64,000 nt of DNA from Dickeya oryzae (lineage in GTDB: Bacteria > Pseudomonadota > Gammaproteobacteria > Enterobacterales > Enterobacteriaceae), in the NCBI RefSeq assembly GCF_009372235.1, contig NZ_ML762921.1, positions 495,585 to 559,584 of the forward strand. The letters run 5' to 3'. The notes beneath the pieces are model-generated. The model saw only the letters and a list, made by a program, of their open reading frames with translations. It was not told where the DNA came from and did no database searches. Both the position numbers and the translations under genes were made by a program. Below are positions 1 through 9,600 of this stretch, piece by piece; the stretch's first letter is position 1, and the number at the start of each line of letters is the position of its first letter.

Positions 1-3000
1 TTGCTGACGGGTCCATTGTTCGATCACAGAACTGAATTCAGGTGTGTCGACAAACGCCTTATAAGATGGCGCATTGTCATTCACCCGACCTCTAAATAGC
101 AGCGGAGCTGAGATATCACCGACAATGAATTGGGTTAGCTTTTCTTGCAGCTCACCGACTGAGCCCACAACAAAAGCGAGACGCTCCTCCATAGCCCGGC
201 GTCCCCGCTGTAAGGTATAAGCCAGTCGCCTTAAATCAACAGTGCGTCCCTCGGCCTGTTCCCGCTGTAGCCAGGCCAGCAGATTTTCCGCCATAAGCGG
301 CAAACGATCGGCCCGCATTGCCGACAAGACGATCAAAACCAGTTTGGCCTCGGGGGCCGTTTCGACCGCTGGCGGAAGATACTCCTCAATCACCAAATGG
401 GCATTGGTGCCGCTGTAACCGAAGGAGCTCACCGCCGCTCTTCGCGGTTGTCTTTCATCATGTTGCCACGGCTTAAGCTGGGTATTGACATAGAAAGGCG
501 AGTCATCGAAACCAAAGTGTTGATTAGGGGTGCGAAAGTGCAGAGAGGGCACGAGTTGCCGGTGTTTCATTGACAACAACACTTTCTGTACACTCGCCAT
601 TCCAGATGCTGCCGACGTATGGCCAATATTGCTTTTCACCGATCCCAGGCCACAAAAATTTTTGCGAGGAGTCCATTCTCTGAACACAGACTCCAGGGCC
701 TCAAGCTCAATAGGGTCGCCCAGTTTGGTCCCGGTTCCGTGCGTTTCAATGTAACTTATCGAATCCGGGTTAATCTGATGTTTCCGGTAAACCTCTCTTT
801 CCAGTTCTCTCTGACTGTTCACGCTCGGTGCCGTGATACCATTGGTTTTGCCATCTTGATTAATGCCCGAACCAATGATGACGCCGTAAATAGGGTCGCC
901 ATCAATTTCAGCCTGCGACAGGCGTTTCAATACCAGACACCCAACCCCTTCGCCGGGTACAAATCCATCAGCCGTGTTATCAAACGCTTTACACTGACCT
1001 TCGGGAGACAACATACCGGCAGAACACATTCCGATATACGTCTCCGGCATGAGATACAGGCTAACACCGCCGACCAAAGCCAAATCGATTTCACCACGTT
1101 GTAGTGCCTGAACAGCCAGATGGGTCGTAACCAGAGACGATGAACACGCCGTATCGACGGGAATGGCAGGCCCTTTAAGGTTCAGAAAATATGGAATTCG
1201 CGCCGCACCAATCGCAAAACTGTTACCGGTACCGGACAGGGGACTGGCGGAATTGAGCATCATATGAGCATATTCATAACTCATAATCCCCATATAGACG
1301 CCGCATTTCTTATGACTCAGTTCTTCAGGGCTATAACCGGCATCTTCAAACGCTTTATATCCTTCCTGCAGGAATAGACGATGCTGAGGATCCATCCCCT
1401 CGGCCTCCGCGGGAGAAATCGAGAAAAATAGCGGGTCAAAACTATCGATATCGCTTAATGCCCCCAGCCACTTGCAATATATCTTGCCCTCTTTGCTACG
1501 GTCAGCATCGAAATATTGGTCAACGTCCCAACGCGACTTAGGGACTTCACGAACCGCGTTACGACCATCAACTAAGTTGTCCCAGTATTGCTCCAGGTTT
1601 TCCGCGTCGGGATAGCGTCCCGACATGCCGATGATGGCAATTTTCTCAGCCTGCCGACTCATAACGCGGTCATCGTCTGGTATCGCCGCAGATACCGGGG
1701 CGGCCGACTTTAGCGTATCCCGAGGTAAATCCTCATGATCCGGAACACGCGTTGAAGTGGCCGCGACCGGCTTTGGGGACAGCGTTACACCATGAGGCTG
1801 GGCCGCAATATAGTCAGCCAAAACCTGAACATTCGGATAATCGTACAAACGGGTGGCAGAAAGGCGGGTGCCCAATCGCTTGTTAATCTCATTGATCCAC
1901 TCAGCGCCAATAATTGAATCCAGCCCCAACTCTGCGAATGTTTGATTGTGTCGGATTGCTTCTGGCGTAATGTACAATGCATCGGCCAGGCTGGTTTTCA
2001 GTAGCTGGATTATCTCTGCTACCTGCTCATTCTGGTCTGCTGCTCTGTGGGTAGCCGGTGAAGTATGGATAGCTTTTGACGAATGGATGGCCTGTGGCGA
2101 ATGGCTAGCCTCTGACAAATGGACAGTAGCGCGGTTCTGTTCAGCAGCTATCGTCTTATCTTCATGCGGATACACCACCCCAGCAGGGTGTGCTTGCGGT
2201 GCGTGCTCATCCGTCGCGCCGCGTGGCCCGCCATTAAGAACAATAAACTGCGCCAACTGGCGAATACTGGAATAATCGTATAAACGCGTGGCAGACAACG
2301 CGCTTCCCAGTTCCCGGTTGATTTCATGAACCCACTCAGCGCCGACAATCGAGTCCAGCCCCATCTCGGCGAACGAGCGATCAACGTGAATATCCGATTC
2401 TGGAGAACACAACGCCCTGGCCAGGCTCACGCGTAATTTGTCAATAACACTCGCCAGAGAAACGCCGCCATGCTGTTGTTCCGGGTGAAGGGCACCATTA
2501 CCGTTTGTTGCCTTGACGCCGTTTATTCCTCTGGCGCTACTGGTGTGCTGGGTATCCGCCACGCTGCCATCTATGCCATGATCGCGGTGAATATCAGCCG
2601 CCTTACCGTTCAACCGTCCCACCGCTGATACCGGCTCCCCACTGCGCACAGCAAAGGGGCTGGCCCCCTTCTTCTGCTCCAGCGGCTGCAACATCACCTT
2701 TCCAGAATGATTAACAGGGGCAGAATCGGGTGTTGGCGACGCAACACCCCCTGTCGATTCAGCAACCACTTTCAGCGCCGGTTTATGCTGGTTCTCTGTA
2801 ACCCAGTAACGCTTGCGGTCAAACGGATAGGTTGGCAGCGCCAAACGTGAGTGACGCTGACCTGCGTATAATTGCAACCAGTCAACCGATCTCGTCTCAA
2901 CCCATACCTGGGCAATTTTCGTCCACTGTCGGGTCTGCCACCAGCGCTCAATATCCAGCATATCGATGCCAGGTAAACGACCTGATTCATCACAATTGAC

Positions 3001-5277
3001 AAAAATAGTCCCCTCACTGGCTGCGGCCTGCGGATCCCTGGAAATCACGGACAGTTGGCGCAAAAGCGATGCCACATCTTCGGCAACGAAGGCGACTCTG
3101 GCATCCATCGCATCACGCCCGGTTTGCAACGTGTAGGCAAATTGTTTGAAGTGGCTTGCGACATGAGCTGAATTTTCAGTGACGTACTGCATCAGATGCT
3201 GCGCATAGACCCGCAACCTTTCGCTGTTTTTTGCCGATAGCACGATAATCTCCGGCTCATGCTCAAGCGACACAACCTCGTCAGGTTCCTGGGGGTATTC
3301 TTCAATGACCAGATGAACATTCGATCCGCCAGCACCGAAAGAACTCACGCCAGCACGTAAAGGCTGTTCAGCATGTCCGATCGTCGGACGTTGCCATGTC
3401 TGCCCCTCCTGGAGCACATAAAACGGGCTATCCTCCAGTTCAAGTAACGGGTTCAGCGTCTGGCAGTGCAGCGATTTGGGCAAATATTCATCCCGCATCG
3501 CCAGCAGAACTTTTATGACACCGGCCACTCCGGCGGCGGTTTCCGTATGCCCAATGTTCGATTTCACCGAGCCTAAAGCACAGTGTTTAACGACCGCTTT
3601 CCCTGGATTGGCCGCAGCATTCAGTCCATGCTTCTGATAAAGATCGTTAAACGCGATCTTCAGTCCATTGATTTCAATAGGATCGCCTAGCGGCGTCCCG
3701 GTTCCGTGGCACTCAATATAGGTAATACTGCGAGGATCAACCCCGGACTTCATATGCGCATCGCGGACAAGCTGAGCCTGAGCATTCGGGTTGGGAGCCA
3801 TCAGCGACGTTGCCGCCCCACCGTGATTTTCCGCCGAGCCAATAATCACGCCGAGAATATGGTCTTTATCAGCCTGTGCCTCTTTCAGTCTCTTCAGCAG
3901 TACGACACCGACCCCTTCCCCACGGGCGTAACCATTGGCCTCTGCAGAGAACGTCTTACACCGTCCATCCTCGCAAATCATCTCTGCCTTACTGTACAGA
4001 ATATGCATTTTCGGACTCAGGATCAGGTTGGCACCACCGGCAATCGCCATATCACAATCACCGTGCTGAATGCTCATCACCGCGCGATGAATCGCCACTA
4101 AAGAGCTTGAACACGCGGTATCGATAATTTCACTGGGGCCATGAACATCCAGCAGATAAGAGAGGCGGTTTGGACAAAACATATGAGGAATCGCCGTTAG
4201 CTCCACAATGTCGCGGGGCTGGGCGTTCAGTACGGTCTCCGCATAATCCTGTAAATTGATACCGGCGAATACCCCGACCTTTTTGCCCGCTAATGATGAG
4301 GGCGCGTAGCCGGATGACTCGATGAGCCGCCAGCTCGACTCCAGAAACAGTCGGTGCTGGGGATCCATGGTCTGAGCTTCACGGGGAGAAATGCCAAAAA
4401 AGGCAGGATCGAACTTATCCACATCCTGAATAAAACCGGCATACTTAACGTTGGTAAACTCACCGTCTTTAGGATTACCGTGGATTGCCCTCCAGTCCCA
4501 GCGTTCCCGGGGAATCTCACTGATACAGTCCTGTCCCTGATAAAGATGGCGTTGCAACTCTTCAACCGTGGATGACCGGGCAAACATGCCATCCATCCCG
4601 ATAATCGCAATAGGCTCATAATTGCCGCCGAACTGATTTGCCTCGGTTTTATTGGGTTGCTGGCGTTTATCGTTCGTCGAATGGAACTGTTCGCGTTTTT
4701 GATTGAGCCGGTAGCTTCTGGCCATAAGCTCCTGAATCTGTCTGGCTGATGTTGTACCCGACGGTAAAGACGGCGCGGACGCTCCGACAACTGCCGTCTG
4801 CCGAACATCTTTGCGGGGTACATACCTGGCAGGCTGATGCTCATCGTTGATGGGCTGGCCATCATAGCGTTGCGCGACCTCCGGACCGAAGCGCTTGATG
4901 ATGATATCTGTCAGTTCGCCAATGTTTCTGGCTTCAAAGAAAATAGCGGCAGAAAGAGACACCCCCAGCGAGTCTGCAATACGTCCCATGATTTCTGTGA
5001 TGACAATCGAATCAACACCATAGGTTGATATTTTTTCTTCTCTGTCAATGTTTGCCGTCGGCAACTTTAATATCACAGAAAAAATACCCAGTATGTCTTG
5101 CAGCAATCTCTCGCGGTAATCTCTACCTTTAACCTCAGAAAGCAGACTATCCAGGACGGCTCCGGCAGCATCGGAAACCACCTGTGAATGTTCCATGGCA
5201 GACTGCATCAGCTCAGCCTCCAGAATTTTCCAGGCTGACTCGTGTAAGTCTCGGGCTCTGTTCTCTTTGCCTGTCAT
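1..5277 (-). CDS. oocL: trans-AT polyketide synthase, N-terminal part (OocL-like; runs off the left edge)
   Basis: Modular PKS subunit, incomplete at its C-terminus. The start is the ATG at 5277, 6 bases after the stop of the monooxygenase gene, so the two are probably translationally coupled. Domains seen: ACP (Ser90 in a GVDSI motif); KS1 about residues 215-650 (DTACSSS with Cys389, then HGTG and NIGH); a linker of about 250 residues with no catalytic motif; tandem ACPs (Ser976 and Ser1121, both GLDSI.GAEW); KS2 from about residue 1190 (DTACSSS with Cys1378), whose end lies near base 750. No AT, KR or TE is visible, as expected for a trans-AT PKS. Trp at +6 from each tandem-ACP serine (Trp982, Trp1127) is the known mark of ACPs that accept a beta-branch. 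The N-terminal ACP lacks it and probably completes the module left open at the end of the upstream PKS. The symbol rests on domain order and neighbours only. Confidence 0.85.
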   Translation of the reverse strand, partial: MTGKENRARDLHESAWKILEAELMQSAMEHSQVVSDAAGAVLDSLLSEVKGRDYRERLLQDILGIFSVILKLPTANIDREEKISTYGVDSIVITEIMGRIADSLGVSLSAAIFFEARNIGELTDIIIKRFGPEVAQRYDGQPINDEHQPARYVPRKDVRQTAVVGASAPSLPSGTTSARQIQELMARSYRLNQKREQFHSTNDKRQQPNKTEANQFGGNYEPIAIIGMDGMFARSSTVEELQRHLYQGQDCISEIPRERWDWRAIHGNPKDGEFTNVKYAGFIQDVDKFDPAFFGISPREAQTMDPQHRLFLESSWRLIESSGYAPSSLAGKKVGVFAGINLQDYAETVLNAQPRDIVELTAIPHMFCPNRLSYLLDVHGPSEIIDTACSSSLVAIHRAVMSIQHGDCDMAIAGGANLILSPKMHILYSKAEMICEDGRCKTFSAEANGYARGEGVGVVLLKRLKEAQADKDHILGVIIGSAENHGGAATSLMAPNPNAQAQLVRDAHMKSGVDPRSITYIECHGTGTPLGDPIEINGLKIAFNDLYQKHGLNAAANPGKAVVKHCALGSVKSNIGHTETAAGVAGVIKVLLAMRDEYLPKSLHCQTLNPLLELEDSPFYVLQEGQTWQRPTIGHAEQPLRAGVSSFGAGGSNVHLVIEEYPQEPDEVVSLEHEPEIIVLSAKNSERLRVYAQHLMQYVTENSAHVASHFKQFAYTLQTGRDAMDARVAFVAEDVASLLRQLSVISRDPQAAASEGTIFVNCDESGRLPGIDMLDIERWWQTRQWTKIAQVWVETRSVDWLQLYAGQRHSRLALPTYPFDRKRYWVTENQHKPALKVVAESTGGVASPTPDSAPVNHSGKVMLQPLEQKKGASPFAVRSGEPVSAVGRLNGKAADIHRDHGIDGSVADTQHTSSARGINGVKATNGNGALHPEQQHGGVSLASVIDKLRVSLARALCSPESDIHVDRSFAEMGLDSIVGAEWVHEINRELGSALSATRLYDYSSIRQLAQFIVLNGGPRGATDEHAPQAHPAGVVYPHEDKTIAAEQNRATVHLSEASHSPQAIHSSKAIHTSPATHRAADQNEQVAEIIQLLKTSLADALYITPEAIRHNQTFAELGLDSIIGAEWINEINKRLGTRLSATRLYDYPNVQVLADYIAAQPHGVTLSPKPVAATSTRVPDHEDLPRDTLKSAAPVSAAIPDDDRVMSRQAEKIAIIGMSGRYPDAENLEQYWDNLVDGRNAVREVPKSRWDVDQYFDADRSKEGKIYCKWLGALSDIDSFDPLFFSISPAEAEGMDPQHRLFLQEGYKAFEDAGYSPEELSHKKCGVYMGIMSYEYAHMMLNSASPLSGTGNSFAIGAARIPYFLNLKGPAIPVDTACSSSLVTTHLAVQALQRGEIDLALVGGVSLYLMPETYIGMCSAGMLSPEGQCKAFDNTADGFVPGEGVGCLVLKRLSQAEIDGDPIYGVIIGSGINQDGKTNGITAPSVNSQRELEREVYRKHQINPDSISYIETHGTGTKLGDPIELEALESVFREWTPRKNFCGLGSVKSNIGHTSAASGMASVQKVLLSMKHRQLVPSLHFRTPNQHFGFDDSPFYVNTQLKPWQHDERQPRRAAVSSFGYSGTNAHLVIEEYLPPAVETAPEAKLVLIVLSAMRADRLPLMAENLLAWLQREQAEGRTVDLRRLAYTLQRGRRAMEERLAFVVGSVGELQEKLTQFIVGDISAPLLFRGRVNDNAPSYKAFVDTPEFSSVIEQWTRQQ
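2038..2109 (-). repeat. 18-bp imperfect tandem repeat inside the PKS linker
   Basis: Four copies of an 18-base unit encode four hexapeptides of the form A-x-H-(S/T/R)-x-x (ASHSPQ, AIHSSK, AIHTSP, ATHRAA). They lie in the linker between the two tandem ACPs of the left-edge PKS. The repeat keeps the reading frame, so copy-number change by slippage would alter linker length without breaking the protein. Confidence 0.7.
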
Positions 5278-5283
5278 CGTTGT

Positions 5284-6588
5284 CTACCTTCCATTGAGTA
5301 CTTCACGGTACTGCGCCAATAACTTAAGGAACTTCCACAGATCAACTTCCCACTGATGCCGGAAAGATCCGATGTAATAGTTCTGCCCCAAGTCAGGATC
5401 CTGTTCTTTTTTCATCCGGCTGAAATCGTGCAGCCCTTTGGCTTGTGAGAAATAAGCCTTGAGATAGTCCACGACAAACAGACCATGAGAGCGGGCGGAA
5501 ACACCGAGTCCGGTGGCGGAGTTGATGTAGCCGATAAATAACAGGTTGTCGAAGTTTTTGGGGACAATATGTAAGAAGCAATCGGGAATACCCTGCTTCA
5601 TTTCCAGATATTTATTATCCAGAAACGGAAAATGGCGGTTATATCCTGTCGCATAAATAAGGGTATCGACTTCAATTTGTGAACCGTCATCGAAGATCAC
5701 CGTACGGCCCTGAAAAGCGCTCACATCCCCTTTGGGCTGGATATCGCCGTGACCAATAAAATACAAAAGTTGCGAGTTCATAATGGGATGGGAAGCATCC
5801 AACGGATAATCCGGCTTTTTCAAGCCGTAATCGGTACCGTCGTAACCGGCAAGTTTAAAAACCTGCTGTATATAAGCCAGCGTTTCTTCGCGGGTGTTAA
5901 ATTTATTGCCCAGCCCTTCCATCCATCTCGGCGTCGGCATGCCATTGATGAATTTCGGCTGATAGTAATAACCACGGCGTGTACTGTGATAAACCGCCGG
6001 GCAATGATGAACCGCATCAACGGCAATATCGCAGCCGGAATTACCGGCACCGATAATCAAAACCCGCTTGCCCTTGATGCGCTCCGGCGTCCGGTAATCG
6101 ATGGAATGCATGATGTCACCGGAGAAGTGACCGGGATAGGCCGGTTCAGGATAACGGGCTTCCCGCTGCATACCGTTACTGACCAACACAAAAGAATAAA
6201 ACTTTCGCTCTCCCGTCGATAATTCAACCTGCCAGCCATCCGCCTGCGGCTCAATACGGATCACCGCAACATTGAAATGCGCCTTTTCATACACCCCAAA
6301 CGTTTTCGCATAATTACAGACATACTGATGCATCAGTTTATGACTGGGGTAATGAGGATAGTCTTCCGGCATAGGAAAATCGGGATACTGGGTATTAACC
6401 TTCGGCGAGATCAGATGCAGTGACGGATAGGTACGACCGCAGCGGCTGTTAGCATTCCATACTCCGCCAAAGTCCGACTCAGCTTCATACAGATCGTAAT
6501 CGATACCGGCCTGGTTCAGCTCCTTACCGAGACTGACACCGTAAGGGCCACCACCGATAATACATACTCGTTTTCCTTGTCTATTCAT
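5284..6588 (-). CDS. oocK: Baeyer-Villiger type flavin monooxygenase of the PKS cluster (OocK-like)
   Basis: 434-residue FAD/NADPH monooxygenase. An FAD-binding GGGPYG glycine motif lies at about residues 13-18. A second dinucleotide motif, GAGNSG, lies near residue 178. Between them is an FMO/BVMO-type fingerprint (FSGDIMHSIDY, the pattern FxGxxxHxxxY). An ATGY motif lies near the C-terminus. The Serratia homologue OocK is known to insert oxygen into beta-ketoacyl thioesters, giving malonyl-ester type products. The gene lies between two PKS genes, 63 bases after the stop of the first and 6 bases before the start of the second. The PKS module broken across these two proteins has no ketoreductase, so its beta-keto group would be available as substrate. 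The start at 6588 is preceded by AAGGA. A plain N- or S-oxygenating FMO is the less likely alternative. Confidence 0.85.
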   Translation of the reverse strand: MNRQGKRVCIIGGGPYGVSLGKELNQAGIDYDLYEAESDFGGVWNANSRCGRTYPSLHLISPKVNTQYPDFPMPEDYPHYPSHKLMHQYVCNYAKTFGVYEKAHFNVAVIRIEPQADGWQVELSTGERKFYSFVLVSNGMQREARYPEPAYPGHFSGDIMHSIDYRTPERIKGKRVLIIGAGNSGCDIAVDAVHHCPAVYHSTRRGYYYQPKFINGMPTPRWMEGLGNKFNTREETLAYIQQVFKLAGYDGTDYGLKKPDYPLDASHPIMNSQLLYFIGHGDIQPKGDVSAFQGRTVIFDDGSQIEVDTLIYATGYNRHFPFLDNKYLEMKQGIPDCFLHIVPKNFDNLLFIGYINSATGLGVSARSHGLFVVDYLKAYFSQAKGLHDFSRMKKEQDPDLGQNYYIGSFRHQWEVDLWKFLKLLAQYREVLNGR

Positions 6589-6651
6589 TCATGAGATCCT
6601 TTTAACGTGCTGGCTATCCGTACTGTTTGTTCGTCAGTAACACCTTTTCGA

Positions 6652-9600
6652 TCACACCTCAGACGGCTCGAGCGTGAGCAATGCCTCTTCTTTCACCATT
6701 TTTAAATTCCTGAGCCACAGACACAGCACACCTGACTCGTCGTATAACCTCAGGTCGTACCCGGGAAGATCGCCGGTAATAATTAAAGACTCTTGCCCTA
6801 CAGGCGTAGGAAAGAGATAAACCGTCACTCGTTCTGTTATCGGCTTAAAGGCGACGATCGAATCCAGAGAGAATGGATACCACGGGGTACGCCCTGTCGT
6901 CTGGGGATGGCAATAGTGGTTTAGTGCGCAGAGTAACTGCCAGCAGGTCGTCAACAAGACTGGCCGGAACGTCGGCACATTCAACTGCCGAGGCAGTTCC
7001 GCAAGGGAATTGAATGTCACCAGCAACTGCTTGCCATCAAAACCGACTTTCTCAATCAAAGCCTGATTCTTCAGACCGTCTTCATCGAATATCTGTCTGA
7101 TTTGATGGGTTATCTGATGGTTATGGGGCGCGTCCAACTGCGTTTCCAACGCCCGAATATCCAACGTGTCACCCTCGACAACAGGGTTCAGGGCAATTTG
7201 CCCAAAACTATGCGTTACGGATTCACCCTCGCGCTCAGTCACACACTGGAAATAGAAACCATCATCCTCCCGGGAAATATAAGTCTGGATATGACCATTG
7301 AGGGCATCCTGCATACGGGCTGGCGGCCCCCACAGGATGTAATTCAGTTCGGCAATATTTTCCTGACTTGCAGTATTTCCCTGGGTTGAAAGCTCCCAGG
7401 CACTTCGCACCAACTCCAGTAAAAGTAGCCCGGGAAGCTGGGTCTGAGCGGCAATCACGCCGGCGGCCATCATGTCCCCATAGGCAGAAAAATCCCCCGG
7501 AATGTTAAGTAACGCCGGAACCGGCCCAGCCTGTTGAAACACGCTGGCCGTCTCTTCGGCTACTATGGTCGAGCTGTGCGAAAATGCGGGATGACTGACA
7601 ACGGAAGCGGAAACCGTTGAGCCAGACGCGAGCGTTGCATCCGAAGACAAAGCCGCCTCCTCTGAGGCTTTCCGAGAGCGTTCTGTCGTCATGGTCGGTA
7701 TGTCGACCCAATAACGTTCACGAGCAAAAGGATACGTTGGCAGAGAAACCCGTCTGGGTCTGTGCGATGGCGTCACACGGGAATAGAGGATTTCCCAGTC
7801 GATATTCATGCCTTTCACCCATATCTCCAGCAGTTTGGCAAATTTCCCCTTACTGGCCCATGCCTGAATCAGATCATGCATATCTTCATCAACATCGAAG
7901 ACGGACAAGGCATCACGATGCGATTTACTTTTTCCCTGATAGAGTAAATCGACCGTCTGCTGCTCACCGGCAAGAAAAGCGGCAAGCTTGCGTTGCAACT
8001 CATCAAGGGTGTGGGCAACCACGCCCAAACGCTCATTCATCGCTTCTCGTCCGGTTTGCAGGGTATAAGCCAGTGAGTGAAGATAGGCTTGCGCCTGCTC
8101 TGCACTGTTTGTATGCCCTGCGCTATCCCCTTTCTCCGCTATCCGATCAGCATATTCGCTCACATGAACCAGCAGATTGGCGGCCATCTGTTTGAGTTGC
8201 GTATCATTTTTCGCCGACAACAGAATCAGCGCTGGATCGCGGGATACATATTCTCCTGCTGAAATTTCTCTGGCAGACGGTTCTATCGCAGATAGTCCCT
8301 CAGTCGGGAATTGCTCAATAACTAAATGGGCATTGGTTCCGCTAAATCCGAAAGAACTCACAGCAGCCTGACGCCGCTGACCGGACTCCACTGTCCAGTC
8401 TCTGAGTTCCCGGTTGACATAGAACGGTGTGCCATCCAACGTAATGTGCTCATTGAGTTCCTGATGATGCAGCGTTGGAGGAATCTGTTGGTTCTTCATT
8501 GCCAGCAACACCTTGAGTACCGAAGCGACCCCGGCGGCTCTCAGCGTGTGGCCGATGTTGCTCTTCACCGACCCCAGTGCGCAGTAGTGCTCTTTGCGGG
8601 TAAATTGAGCGAAAGTCTGTTTCAGACCGACGACTTCCACAGGATCCCCCAGTTTGGTTCCTGTTCCGTGCGTCTCTACATACTGGATTTGCTCAGGATC
8701 GATACCAAAGCCGGTGTATACCGCCTGTTCCAGACGGGACTGAGCATTGCCGTTCGGGGCCGTAATGCCATTACTCTTACCATCCTGATTCACCCCCCAG
8801 CCCTTGATCACGCCGTGAATAACATCCTGATCTGCAATCGCGTCTTCCAGGCGTTTTAACAGCACGACACCAACACCTTCTCCGGGGACGAAACCATTGG
8901 CTCGCTGATCAAAAGTAAAGCAGCGGCCATCTTCCGACAGCATTCCGGCCTTGCTGGTCATAATGTGCATACTTGGGCCAGCCAACACCGAGACCCCTCC
9001 TGCCAAGGCCAGATCGCTATTTCCCAGTACCAGGCTGTCACAGGCAGAGGCAATCGCCACCAGCGATGACGAACATGCCGTATCAATAGCCAGACTTGGC
9101 CCCTGTAAATCCAGATGGTAGGCAATTCTTGCCGCTAAAATGGAAATCGCATTGCCCATAAAGGTTTGTGCATTGAGTTCCATTCCAAAGCGCGCGTCGT
9201 AGTCCCCCTCCCCGCAACCGACGAAGACACCGCACCGACGACCAGATAAATCAGCAGGATTGTACCCGGCATCTTCAATACACCCCCAGCATGCCTCAAG
9301 AAATACCCGCTGCTGCGGATCCATCATCTCGGCCTCCCGGGGAGAAATATTAAAAAACAGCGGATCAAACTTATCTGCGTCTTCCAGCACGCCCATCCAT
9401 TTGGAATAGGTTTTGCCGGGTGTCTGGCGATTACGATCGAAAAAGTCGTCAATCGCCCAGCGATCCGCCGGAATTTCTGAAATACAATCTTCCCCTTTGC
9501 TCAAATTCTCCCAGAACTGTTGCACATTCTTCGCTTTCGGGAACTGACCAGACATACCTATGATAGCGATCACCGGGTGCCCGGCAGGAGCAGGGCTTGT

